Shown in pieces: positions 16,380-24,771 of a stretch of DNA of 64,000 nt. The notes beneath the pieces were generated by a model. That model saw nothing but the letters and a program-made list of their open reading frames with translations, had not been told where the DNA came from and did no database searches. Location of the stretch: contig NZ_FNNR01000005.1 in the NCBI RefSeq assembly GCF_900106835.1, positions 346,540 through 410,539 on the forward strand, in the 5' to 3' direction. The DNA comes from Arthrobacter sp. cf158 (lineage in GTDB: Bacteria; Actinomycetota; Actinomycetes; Actinomycetales; Micrococcaceae). Every line of letters starts with the position of its first letter. The first letter of the stretch is position 1. The position numbers and the translations under genes are program-made.

Positions 16380-17180
16380 TTAGGTTGTTGCGGAGCCCGA
16401 CGCGAGGCTGGTGCCAAGTAACGCGCCTTCTGCCCCGCCGTCAACCACCACATCTGTCCCGGAGATCCAGGAGGCTTCAGGTGAGATGAGGAACGAAATC
16501 GCAGAAGCCACCTCCTCGGGCCTGCCGTGACGGCCGGCGAACTCCTTGAGGGGGTCCAATTGGGCAGAGCCCATGCTTGCGTAGAACTCGCCGAGAAGCG
16601 GGGTTTCCACCGGGCCGGGGCTTACTGACACTGTCCGGATACCAGGACCGAAGTGACGGGACGTTGTTGCGCTCCAGACGATAGCGGCAGCCTTGGAGAG
16701 GTTGTAGGCTTCGTAGGCTTCCCGCCCGGAGGGGAGGAAGGGTGCAACCGAGTCAGATGCTTGCTCTATCGATCTGCAGGCAAGGAGGGTTTTCACTGCG
16801 GCCAGCCTGTCGCGCCACTCGTAACCAGCGGTTGACGCCACTGTAGCGATGCAAGAGTCCGGACGAAGTCGCGGGGCGGCCGCTTCGGTGAACTGGCGAA
16901 GTCCGATGAAGTTCACCGCCAGGGCCATCTCTGCCCCACTTGCCCCGGAGACTCCCGCGGCGTTGACCAACGCGTGCAGCCCGGATGGCAGCTGCGCAAC
17001 AGCTTCGTGGATGGACGCCGTTGAGGCGAGGTCCATTTGAATGAACGCCACGTCACGGTTAGGGGGGTTTCGGTCCAGAACAACAACCGATGCCCCCCCG
17101 TCCAGCAACTGGGTGGCGAGGGCCGATCCTATTCCGGAGGATCCCCCGGTTATGGCAATGGTGCGGGACTTGGCTGGCAT
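16380..17180 (-). CDS. SDR oxidoreductase, paralogue of the 6655-7452 enzyme
   Basis: 266 residues. TGGSSGIG coenzyme loop, VLDRN acidic residue for NAD preference, NAAGVSG, serine in VASTAG and the catalytic YNLSK. It carries the same insert between serine and tyrosine as its paralogue and shares the SPGPVETPLLGEFYASMG block. An upstream extension through the operator is discarded; the ATG at 17178-17180 is used although its ribosome site is weak. It is divergent from gntR and shares the operator with it, so it probably acts in the P450-1 pathway on an alcohol or carbonyl intermediate. Confidence 0.8.
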   Translation of the reverse strand: MPAKSRTIAITGGSSGIGSALATQLLDGGASVVVLDRNPPNRDVAFIQMDLASTASIHEAVAQLPSGLHALVNAAGVSGASGAEMALAVNFIGLRQFTEAAAPRLRPDSCIATVASTAGYEWRDRLAAVKTLLACRSIEQASDSVAPFLPSGREAYEAYNLSKAAAIVWSATTSRHFGPGIRTVSVSPGPVETPLLGEFYASMGSAQLDPLKEFAGRHGRPEEVASAISFLISPEASWISGTDVVVDGGAEGALLGTSLASGSATT

Positions 17181-17232
17181 GGCGGATCTTTCTGTGAGAA
17201 GCGGATCTGTGAGATGCGGAGTAGTATTAACA

Positions 17233-17245
17233 AATACCGTATACG
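17233..17245. promoter_or_regulatory. GntR-type operator in the SDR/gntR divergent promoter
   Basis: AATACCGTATACG, matching the sites at 16344 and 22202 through ATACCGTATAC. It lies 53 bases from the SDR start and 51 bases from the gntR start, where it can control both and give autoregulation. Confidence 0.7.
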
Positions 17246-17295
17246 CAAATTCGGGCGACGAAAATGACGATAGGCTAACTTCTTGGAGGTAAGTC

Positions 17296-17949
17296 ATGAA
17301 GAAGATCGAACTGGCGCGCGCGACACTCGCGGATGCGGCCTATGCACAGATCGCCGAGGGCGTTCTTACCGGGGACCTTGGCCCGGGGACGCGCTTGTTG
17401 ATGGATGATTTGGCGGAGCGGCTGGGCATCAGCCGGACCCCCGTGCGCGAAGCGTTGCTGCGGCTGGAGATGGAACGCGTCATAGAACCTCACGGCCGGC
17501 GGGGGTATGTGGTCCGCGAGCTTTCGGATGCTGAGCTGGACAAGCAGTACGCGGCACGGACGGCCATTGAGCCTTTTGTTTTGGCTGAAGTTGCCCGGCG
17601 TGGCGGGGACGCGTCCAAGTATGTGCGGACGACGTTCGACGAGCTCTCAGTGGCGCCACAGACGACGGCAATGGAAGTCTTTCTGGTCAATAAGGCGATT
17701 CACCGTGCCACAGTTGAAGCATTGGAGAACGAGTATCTGTTGAGCATGTTCGACATGATCTGGCAGACGGGTATCGCGGGGCGGGTGTGGGGAGACATTC
17801 TCGAAAGCGGGGAGTCGCTCAACTTCGCCGAGAGCCACCGGAGCATTGTCGAGGCGGCGGAGTCGGGGGATCCGGACTTGGCTTTCCGGGTCGCTAACGA
17901 ACACATTGTGGCCGGGCGGAGTTTGCACGCTGTTCATGCGCCCGCCTAA
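17296..17949 (+). CDS. GntR-family regulator, FCD (FadR/VanR) subfamily
   Basis: 217 residues. The winged helix spans about residues 8-75 with MDDLAERLGISRTPVREALLRLE, the classic GntR recognition helix. The all-helical FCD domain follows and has metal-site histidines in NKAIHRATVE, ESHRSIVEA and NEHI. GGAGG lies six bases before the ATG. It most likely represses the P450/GS regulon by binding ATACCGTATAC sites and is relieved by a carboxylate or amine-derived ligand. A GntR repressor (PipR) controls the mycobacterial piperidine P450/GS genes, a comparison based on gene content. Confidence 0.88.
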   Translation: MKKIELARATLADAAYAQIAEGVLTGDLGPGTRLLMDDLAERLGISRTPVREALLRLEMERVIEPHGRRGYVVRELSDAELDKQYAARTAIEPFVLAEVARRGGDASKYVRTTFDELSVAPQTTAMEVFLVNKAIHRATVEALENEYLLSMFDMIWQTGIAGRVWGDILESGESLNFAESHRSIVEAAESGDPDLAFRVANEHIVAGRSLHAVHAPA

Positions 17950-17974
17950 AAGCGTGGTGACCATGGGGGCGAGG

Positions 17975-18012
17975 GGCTGGGCTGGCCCGCGGGAAAGCGG
18001 GCCAGCCCAGCC
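17975..18012. terminator. bidirectional hairpin between convergent gntR and aldehyde dehydrogenase
   Basis: A perfect 16-bp GC-rich stem (17975-17990 with 17997-18012) and a 6-base loop GGGAAA, placed midway between two convergent genes. There is no T tract on either side, but stem strength and position fit termination. Confidence 0.8.
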
Positions 18013-18035
18013 ACTATTCAGGCTGGACCAGGTTC

Positions 18036-19538
18036 TCAGACGGATAGATCCAGCATCACGGCCTTAGAACGGGTGTAGGACATCACGCTTTCGCGACCAA
18101 GCTCCCGGCTGTTTCCGGATTTGCTGTAGCCGCCGAAGCTTTGGGCGGGATCGAGGCGGCCACTGGTGTTCACCCAAACGGTTCCGGCGTGGATCCGGCG
18201 GCTTAGCGTGAGCGCCCTCGAGATGTCTCGGGTCCATATGGCCGCGGACAGGTCGTAGGCCGATTCGTTCGCCATCTGTACAACTTCTTCCTCGGAATTG
18301 AAGGGCAGGATGGAGAGCACCGGGCCGAAGACTTCTTCACGCGCGATGCGCATGTTGTTATTGACATCGGCAAAGATAGTGGGTTCCACGAAGTACCCCG
18401 TACGTTCCGGGAGTCGGCCTCCAGTGGTGAGCCTCGCACCTTCGTTGAGGGCGATGTCAATGTATTCCTTCACGGAGCCGTACTGACGGGATGAAACGAC
18501 CGGTCCGATATCGGTGGCCGGATTCAGCGGGTCACCGATCTGTAGCGCAGCGGTCTGCTGTCCCATAAGCCTAACGACTTCGTCGTAAATGTCATCGTGA
18601 ACGAACATCCTTGTGGGCGCGACGCAGACTTGACCTGCGTTTTCCCACATGGCTTCCGCGGACCCTCGCACCACAGCGTCAATGTCGGCGTCCGGGAATA
18701 CGATGTTGGCCGTTTTGCCGCCGAGCTCCACATTGACCTTCTTCATGTGGCGACTCCCGGCCTCCAAGATCCCCCGGCCCACAGGAGTTGAGCCCGTGAA
18801 CGAGATCTTGGCGACGTCCGGATGCTCTACCAAGGCTTGCCCGACAGACCGGCCCGGACCCGTGACGATGTTGAGGACGCCGGCTGGCAGGCCAACTGCA
18901 CGGGCAAGGTCCGCCAGGTAGAGAGTCGAATAACTGCTCACTTCCGCTGGTTTGAGGACAATCGTGTTGCCTGCGGCCAGGGCGGGCCCGATCTTGTGGG
19001 AAGCCATGACGATCGGGAAGTTCCATGGCGTGATGGCGCCGCAGACCCCCAAGGGCTCGAGCTGCGTGAGGCCCAGATAAGGTTGCCGGACTGGATTGAC
19101 GGAGCCTTCCAGTTTGGTGGGCCAACCGCCGTAGTACCGGAACACGGTGGCCACTGCCAGCACGTCTTCCCGAGACTGGGAGATGGGTTTTCCCATGTCG
19201 AGGGTTTCAAGTTCGGACAGCTGGTCGACGTGATCCTCGACTGCGTCGGCGAGGTCGAAAAGGTACTTGGCCCGTGTGGCGGCGCTTGCGCCACCCCAGC
19301 TCGCGGAGCCTAGCGCAGCCGACGCGGCGGCAACGGCAGCGTCTACGTCTTTGCTTGATCCCGAGGCAATGGATCCCAGGATGGTTTCGGTCGTCGGGTC
19401 AATGGAAGCAAACGTTGCGCCCTGCTCGGCTTCACGGTCCGTGCCGGCACCGATCCTGAGGCCTTGAGTGTTTTCCAGGAATTTCTGCGTGGCAGGAGAA
19501 ACGGAGCGTAGAGTCTGCGCCGTGGTTGTTGATGACAT
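18036..19538 (-). CDS. aldehyde dehydrogenase of the P450/glutamylation pathway
   Basis: 500 residues. ALDH motifs: AITPWNFPIVMASHK, FTGSTPVGR, base glutamate in NVELGGKTANI, catalytic cysteine in NAGQVCVAPTR and the C-terminal FGGYSKSGNSRELG. AAGGA stands ahead of the ATG. It is the third gene after the GS-like ligase and P450-1, with 30 bases between it and the P450 stop. It fills the PuuC position: oxidation of a gamma-glutamyl aminoaldehyde or of the aminoaldehyde from ring opening. The exact aldehyde is inferred from the neighbours. Confidence 0.87.
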   Translation of the reverse strand: MSSTTTAQTLRSVSPATQKFLENTQGLRIGAGTDREAEQGATFASIDPTTETILGSIASGSSKDVDAAVAAASAALGSASWGGASAATRAKYLFDLADAVEDHVDQLSELETLDMGKPISQSREDVLAVATVFRYYGGWPTKLEGSVNPVRQPYLGLTQLEPLGVCGAITPWNFPIVMASHKIGPALAAGNTIVLKPAEVSSYSTLYLADLARAVGLPAGVLNIVTGPGRSVGQALVEHPDVAKISFTGSTPVGRGILEAGSRHMKKVNVELGGKTANIVFPDADIDAVVRGSAEAMWENAGQVCVAPTRMFVHDDIYDEVVRLMGQQTAALQIGDPLNPATDIGPVVSSRQYGSVKEYIDIALNEGARLTTGGRLPERTGYFVEPTIFADVNNNMRIAREEVFGPVLSILPFNSEEEVVQMANESAYDLSAAIWTRDISRALTLSRRIHAGTVWVNTSGRLDPAQSFGGYSKSGNSRELGRESVMSYTRSKAVMLDLSV

Positions 19539-19568
19539 GGGTTTCCTTGACGTTGGTGGTTTGAAGGT

Positions 19569-20813
19569 TCAGGCGTATGTCAGGCTGACGGGCAGTTCTT
19601 TGATTCCATGCGTCAGGTTGGATCGAAGCCGTCGAACAGGCCCATCGATCTCGATCGTGTGCACCCGCCTGGCAAGTTCGCGGAATACGATCTGCAGTTC
19701 AAGTCGGGCCAGGCTGTTGCCCAGGCAGATATGGGGGCCACCGCCACCGAATGCAATGTGGGGGTTTGGCTTGCGGGTTATGTCGAACGAGTACGGGTCC
19801 TCGAAGACCGTTTCGTCGCGGTTGGCTGAGGCGTACCAGATAAGGATTTTGTCTCCGGCGCTGATTTTTGTTCCGGCGATTTCGGTGTCAACGAGGGCTG
19901 TCCTGCGGAAATGATGGATGGGCGTAGCCCAGCGAAGGACTTCTTCAACGGCGGTAGGCAACAGGGAAGCATCCTTTTGAAGGAGGTTGAATTGCTCAGG
20001 GTGCTCTGCGAAAGCGAGCAAACCGTGGGACAGGGCCATTCTGGTTGTCTCGTTGCCCGCGACGACCAGGAGCGAAAAGAAGTTGTCCAGTTCCCGGGTG
20101 CTGAGTTTTCTGTCTCCGATGGTTCCTGTCATGAGGAGAGAGAAGATGTCGTGACCGAGGTTGTCCTTTCTGCGCTGCCTGAGGTCGTCCGCGTATTCCC
20201 AAAGATCCCTGCCTGCGGGGCTGGAGAACGGATAGGCGCTGTATTCCGCTGCGTTCTCCGGTGAGTCGGCTGTTCGGGGAGCATGGTCCGGGTCGCTCCC
20301 GGCAATCATTTCATCGCCGAGGCCCATGAGATATGCCCGGTCTTCGTCAGGAACACCGAGCAGTTCACCCAGGACAGCAATAGGTATGGTGGAGGCCACC
20401 TCGGCCACGTAGTCGAACTGTTTCCTTGCGAACGCCCGGTCCAACATGGTCATGACGGTGGTTTCGACGAACCCGAGCCATTCTTTGTGCACACTGCCGG
20501 GTGTAAATCGTGGTGCCAGGAGGCGGCGCATCCGGGTATGTGCCGGCGGATCTGTGTCGATCAACGTCTGACGGGCGAGCAGGTCCGCGGGCGCTATGTC
20601 CTCCCGGGTCGTTCCCCCGGCTTCTGACGAGAACTCCTTGAAGTTCCGTGTTACCGCTAGGACGTCAGCGTAGCGCGTAACGGACCAATAGCCGGGTCCG
20701 CCGTCCTCTTCGACCCAACGCACCGGGTCATCCCGACGCGCGGTATCAAAGTACTCGTACGGGACCGCTTCTTCGAAGACAAGGTCGGATAGTGCATCGT
20801 GTGTGTAGCCCAT
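19569..20813 (-). CDS. cytochrome P450 number 1 (soluble, class I type)
   Basis: 414 residues, the length of soluble bacterial P450s. The acid-alcohol pair region of helix I reads VVAGNETTRM, the ExxR motif is in EEVLRWATP, and the haem loop FGGGGPHICLG puts the thiolate ligand at about Cys363. No membrane anchor and no fused reductase are present. It lies nine bases after the GS-like gene, the same pairing as mycobacterial CYP151 enzymes that hydroxylate pyrrolidine, piperidine or morpholine next to nitrogen. Electrons probably come from the FprA/flavodoxin pair at 14-16 kb. A steroid or terpenoid substrate cannot be excluded. Confidence 0.9.
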   Translation of the reverse strand: MGYTHDALSDLVFEEAVPYEYFDTARRDDPVRWVEEDGGPGYWSVTRYADVLAVTRNFKEFSSEAGGTTREDIAPADLLARQTLIDTDPPAHTRMRRLLAPRFTPGSVHKEWLGFVETTVMTMLDRAFARKQFDYVAEVASTIPIAVLGELLGVPDEDRAYLMGLGDEMIAGSDPDHAPRTADSPENAAEYSAYPFSSPAGRDLWEYADDLRQRRKDNLGHDIFSLLMTGTIGDRKLSTRELDNFFSLLVVAGNETTRMALSHGLLAFAEHPEQFNLLQKDASLLPTAVEEVLRWATPIHHFRRTALVDTEIAGTKISAGDKILIWYASANRDETVFEDPYSFDITRKPNPHIAFGGGGPHICLGNSLARLELQIVFRELARRVHTIEIDGPVRRLRSNLTHGIKELPVSLTYA

Positions 20814-20822
20814 GGTGTGCTC

Positions 20823-22118
20823 CTAAATCACGCCGACGAAGCGGGCGCGTTCGAAGTCGCTGACATGCCCGGCGAGCTGACGGTATTCCCAACGGGCCGT
20901 GTCGACGAAGGTATCGGTCAGCAGGGGCGGGAATGCGCGGTGGGCAAATTCGGAACCCTGGAGCAGGTCGGCTGCTTCGACTGCGCTCTGCGGCAGCATT
21001 TCGGCTTGGGCATCTGTGTAGGAGTTGCCCTCGCACTTGGCCGGAGGTTCGATCCCTTTGGCGATTCCTTCCCGGCCCGCGGCCAGTTGCGCCGCCAGAA
21101 CCAGGTAGGGATTGGCTGAGGCGGCGGCGTCTCTTTGCTCAATTCGGCAGGAGTCTGCGGTGATAACGCGGATGGCAACGGTCCGGTTGTCATCGCCCCA
21201 TGTTGCTCGTGTTGGGCAGAATGATCCCTCCTGACGCCTCTTGAAGTCATTAAGAGAAGGGGAGCCGAACAGGGTGAGGTCGCGGATATGTTTTTGCAGA
21301 CCGCCGAGGTAGTGCCTGCCAAGGTCGCTGAGGTGCCGGCTGTCGTCACTGGCGAAGGCATTGGTTCCGTCTTTCCAGAGTGACTGATGCACGTGCATCC
21401 CGCTTCCGGCGAGATGCCCGAATGGCTTGCCCATAAATGTGGCAACGAGACCGTGTTTGAGCGCGATCTCTTTTACCGCGTTCTTGAGCAGAACCCCGTC
21501 CTCAGCGGCTTTCAGAGCATCGTCGTACCGGACATTGACCTCAAACTGACCAGGTGCATACTCATAGTTCCAAGCCTCCACGGCTATGCCGTACTCCTCA
21601 ACCAGAGTCTGGATGTCCTCCAGGACGGGGCCATAACCTTGGGGGTCCGCGATCCCATAGCAATTGACGTCTGTTCCGCGAGGGTGTGCAGTTTCGGGGT
21701 TCAGCAGGTAGAACTCCATTTCTATCGCAGCTTTTACCTGGTACCCCAGATCAGCAAATGAGTGGACGACGTTCACAAGTGCGTTGCGGGCGCAGAGTGG
21801 GTGCCGCGCTCCGTCCATGGTGTAGATGTCACAACCGATCTGCACGACGCCGGGCTTCCATGGCACCCTGCGGAGACTCTCTCCCCGGGGGATCAGCTTC
21901 ATGTCGGGAAAGCCTTCGGCCATGCCGCCGGCCGGGGAGTCATCTCGTAGTTCGCATCGAGCGCCCCAAATGAGGGCTGCTGATGATGCTGCCACTCCTG
22001 TCTCGGCCACCTTGTCCCACTGGCTTGCCGGAACCCTTTTGCCTCGTAGAACGCCGAAGGCGTCTGCGAAAACGAGTTCAACGGTGTGAGTGCCGGTGGG
22101 AAGTTGTATGTTCGCCAT
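20823..22118 (-). CDS. glutamine-synthetase-like gamma-glutamyl-amine ligase
   Basis: 431 residues, shorter than housekeeping GlnA. The GS fold shows the N-terminal beta-grasp (LVFADAFGVLRGKRVP), the metal glutamates in AAIEMEFYLL and NYEYAPGQFEVN, the histidine in GSGMHVHQS and the adenylate-site GDDNRTVAIRV. The tyrosine adenylylation site of GlnA is not evident. Such proteins (PuuA, GlnA3/4, GMAS, the Orf beside pipA) join glutamate to an amine using ATP. The start MANIQL is used (ATG 22116-22118), with AAGGA 12 bases upstream; an ATG four codons earlier is also possible. A PuuD-like hydrolase is divergent from it. Confidence 0.87.
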   Translation of the reverse strand: MANIQLPTGTHTVELVFADAFGVLRGKRVPASQWDKVAETGVAASSAALIWGARCELRDDSPAGGMAEGFPDMKLIPRGESLRRVPWKPGVVQIGCDIYTMDGARHPLCARNALVNVVHSFADLGYQVKAAIEMEFYLLNPETAHPRGTDVNCYGIADPQGYGPVLEDIQTLVEEYGIAVEAWNYEYAPGQFEVNVRYDDALKAAEDGVLLKNAVKEIALKHGLVATFMGKPFGHLAGSGMHVHQSLWKDGTNAFASDDSRHLSDLGRHYLGGLQKHIRDLTLFGSPSLNDFKRRQEGSFCPTRATWGDDNRTVAIRVITADSCRIEQRDAAASANPYLVLAAQLAAGREGIAKGIEPPAKCEGNSYTDAQAEMLPQSAVEAADLLQGSEFAHRAFPPLLTDTFVDTARWEYRQLAGHVSDFERARFVGVI

Positions 22119-22201
22119 TGGTAAATCCATTCCTTGTCTGGTGGTCTTCGTTGACCCGGAGTCGAGGCTTTCAAAATGCTTGACCGCTTCGAACCGTGCG
22201 G

Positions 22202-22217
22202 ATACCGTATACCGTAT
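22202..22217. promoter_or_regulatory. double GntR-type operator between GS-like and PuuD-like genes
   Basis: ATACCGTATACCGTAT: two tandem ATACCGT units sharing the GTATAC core of the sites at 16344 and 17233. It lies 84 bases upstream of the GS-like start and 20 bases upstream of the preferred PuuD-like start, so one site can repress both divergent units. Confidence 0.72.
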
Positions 22218-22236
22218 GCTATCCATTGACCAACAA

Positions 22237-22998
22237 GTGAGCAAGCCCACAATTGCATTTTCCACCTGGAAGCGAAAAGTAAGTATCGCCCCCTACGGGA
22301 CGTTCGCCCTCGAAAGTGTCGGCGCGGAATACATAGCCGCCATCCAGGCAGAAGGTGGAAACGCTATCCTCCTGCCACACTCCGACCCCGAGGATGCCGG
22401 CCGTCTCTTGAAGCTGGCCGATGGACTTGTCCTGGTCGGGGGAGAGGACGTGGACCCAGCTGCATACGGGGAGCAGAATGACGGACTGAGCCGTCGCACA
22501 GATCCAGCCGCAGATGCCTTCGAGCTTGCACTGGCTGCGGCAGCCCGGTCGCGTGAAATTCCGACTCTCGCAATCTGCCGGGGGATGCAGATTGTCAACG
22601 TGGCATTGGGTGGCACGTTGAACCAGGACATTCCCTCAACGGCTGTGCCGCATCAGGACCCGGACCCTGCCGCGGCCGGACTGCCCGTTGCCTACCACCG
22701 CATTTCCATAAGTGATCAGTCCCGTTTACTGTCCGGCCTCTATGGAACGGAAACCACCGTCAATTCGATCCATCATCAATCATTAGCGCGGGTGGCCAGG
22801 CAACTCGTCGTTGTCGCCAATGCCGAGGATGGCGTCGTTGAAGGTATCGAATCCTCCGATGGTCAATGGCCTCTGATCGGAGTGCAGTGGCACCCGGAGA
22901 AGTCCCAGGACGGATCTGCACTTTTTCGATGGCTTGTTGATGCCGCCATGCAGTTTCGGACGCAGGGCTCCGTCGTTCTGGAATCTTCTGCCCCCTAG
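22237..22998 (+). CDS. gamma-glutamyl-amine hydrolase, PuuD-like class I glutamine amidotransferase
   Basis: 253 residues from the preferred GTG. The amidotransferase triad is visible: cysteine in LAICRGMQIVNV, histidine/glutamate in VQWHPEKS, and the oxyanion loop VGGEDVDP. PuuD removes glutamate from gamma-glutamyl-GABA. With the GS-like ligase across the shared operator it completes a glutamylation cycle: amine ligated, oxidised, then released as the free acid. The GTG gives a normal PuuD N terminus; an ATG at 22216 adds seven residues but lies inside the operator. Neither has a good Shine-Dalgarno, so the mRNA may be nearly leaderless. Confidence 0.83.
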   Translation: MSKPTIAFSTWKRKVSIAPYGTFALESVGAEYIAAIQAEGGNAILLPHSDPEDAGRLLKLADGLVLVGGEDVDPAAYGEQNDGLSRRTDPAADAFELALAAAARSREIPTLAICRGMQIVNVALGGTLNQDIPSTAVPHQDPDPAAAGLPVAYHRISISDQSRLLSGLYGTETTVNSIHHQSLARVARQLVVVANAEDGVVEGIESSDGQWPLIGVQWHPEKSQDGSALFRWLVDAAMQFRTQGSVVLESSAP

Positions 22999-23087
22999 TG
23001 TGGCCACCGGCATTTCCGGTGAGCACTCCTTGGGCGGCCGTCCGGCCACCCAACACCTCCCCCAACAAATTCAAGAAGGGTCTGACC

Positions 23088-24557
23088 ATGGTCGTTCACA
23101 CCCCCGAGCCGGCTGAACTTAAACCGGAGTCCTCGGATCGCCTCCGCGCAGGATCCGTCGGTGCGGCAGGAATTACTTTCTTCGTCATCGCCGCTGCCGC
23201 GCCCCTTACCTGCGTCATTGCCATAACCCCGCTGATCATCGGATTCGGTGCAGGTATCAGTGCTCCGCTGATCTACCTGCTGATCGGTGCGATCCTGCTG
23301 CTTTTCGCGGTCGGCTACGTCGCCATGTCGCGGCGCCTTCCAAATCCGGGGGCCCTGTACGCGTACATAGCAAACGGTCTTGGGCCGACAGCAGGAGTCG
23401 GAGCAGCCTTCGTATCCATACTGGCGTACATAGCTTCGCTGGTAACACTGGCCGCCTTTTTTGGCTACGCACTGAGTGGCCTTCTGGAGACCCTTATCGG
23501 AATTTCCCTACCGTGGTACGGATGCTGCCTTCTGGCCATTGGTGCCGCAATGGCCCTTGGGCATCGGGAGATTTCCGTTGGCGCGAAAGTCCTGGGAATC
23601 CTCTTGATCGCTGAAGTGTCCGTTCTCCTGGTCCTTGCCGTGGTGGTCCTTGCCCAAGGCGGAGCCCGTGGCATCGAATTTTCTGCTTTCAACCCACAGG
23701 GGCTGGCCATTGCCGGTGTCGGGGTCGGGTTGGCTTTCGCTTACTCTTCGTACATTGGCTTTGAGCAGACGGCCATTTACGCCGAAGAAGCCAAAAGTCC
23801 CCACTCCGTGAGGAGGGCAACTTTCGCGGCCATCATCCTGTCGTCCTTGTTCTATGCGGGGATTACGTGGATCGTCATTCTCGCCTTCGGTTCCGACGCC
23901 GTCGTGGACATCGCGGGCGGCTCGCCGGGCACACTCGTATTCGATTCCACGAGCCAGTATCTGGGCTCCACGGCCTTGACCATCATGGAGATGCTGGTTG
24001 TCACCAGCTCCCTGGCTACTGTTGTTTCGTTCCACAACGCGACGTCCCGTTATCTTTACGCCCTCGGCCGCGAGCGGGTCCTGCCCTTCTGGCTGGGCCG
24101 GTCCCACCACCGCACCCAATCCCCATACCGGGCGAGCATTCTGGTCGGAGTTGTGGCGGCTTCGGTATTGGGCGCGTTTGCCCTCGCGTCTGTCGACCCA
24201 TACCTCGGAGTCTTTACTTGGGGTGCTGCGGGATCCGCTGTCGGCTTCATTGCGCTTCAGGCCGCCTGCTCCCTCGCTGTGTTGGGCTACTTCAGGCGCC
24301 GAAAGAACCTTGAGAACAAGTGGACGGCTGTGGTGAGTCCTCTACTGGCGTTCCTTGGCTTGGCTGGAATCCTTTGCCTGATCCTTGTCAACTTTCCCCT
24401 CCTGCTCGGAGTTGACGTCGGAATGGTGGCTGCCCTTGTGCCATTGTCCTTTGCCGCGGCAGCCATAGCCGGGGTCATTTACGGGGTAACGCTGAAGCGT
24501 TCGTCGCCAGCGGTTTGGGAGTCCGTAGGCGCAGGCGTTCGACCAAACGATCAGTAA
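23088..24557 (+). CDS. APC-superfamily amino acid/polyamine permease
   Basis: 489 residues with about 12 hydrophobic segments. It starts with a soluble leader, then the first helix with GAAGITFFVIAAAAPLT, typical of the APC unwound first helix, and YSSYIGFEQTAIYAEEAK in the helix 6 area, the signature of the actinobacterial amine/amino acid branch. AGAAGGG lies seven bases before the ATG. It follows the PuuD-like gene by 90 bases and should import the pathway's substrate, probably an amine. A strong hairpin follows. Confidence 0.85.
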   Translation: MVVHTPEPAELKPESSDRLRAGSVGAAGITFFVIAAAAPLTCVIAITPLIIGFGAGISAPLIYLLIGAILLLFAVGYVAMSRRLPNPGALYAYIANGLGPTAGVGAAFVSILAYIASLVTLAAFFGYALSGLLETLIGISLPWYGCCLLAIGAAMALGHREISVGAKVLGILLIAEVSVLLVLAVVVLAQGGARGIEFSAFNPQGLAIAGVGVGLAFAYSSYIGFEQTAIYAEEAKSPHSVRRATFAAIILSSLFYAGITWIVILAFGSDAVVDIAGGSPGTLVFDSTSQYLGSTALTIMEMLVVTSSLATVVSFHNATSRYLYALGRERVLPFWLGRSHHRTQSPYRASILVGVVAASVLGAFALASVDPYLGVFTWGAAGSAVGFIALQAACSLAVLGYFRRRKNLENKWTAVVSPLLAFLGLAGILCLILVNFPLLLGVDVGMVAALVPLSFAAAAIAGVIYGVTLKRSSPAVWESVGAGVRPNDQ

Positions 24558-24580
24558 AAATACACCCCCGTCAGTGACCA

Positions 24581-24619
24581 CAGGGCCACCACTTCAGTTA
24601 TGCCGAAGCGGTGGCCCTG
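24581..24619 (+). terminator. hairpin after the permease
   Basis: Arms CAGGGCCACCACTTC (24581-24595) and GAAGCGGTGGCCCTG (24605-24619) pair over 15 positions with one mismatch and leave a 9-base loop, 24 bases after the permease stop. It probably ends the PuuD-permease transcript. Confidence 0.75.
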
Positions 24620-24771
24620 CGCTTCGTTCGCGTCAAGGCCAAGCCTCCAATGCTCATGATCACAGTATCCAAATAATTCTTGATTTTCTTTCATTGCATC
24701 CTCAACCTACATGAGTTATTGTTATCTAAATCACCCGATCACGGGGTTTAACTCCAGAAGGACTAAAAGCA

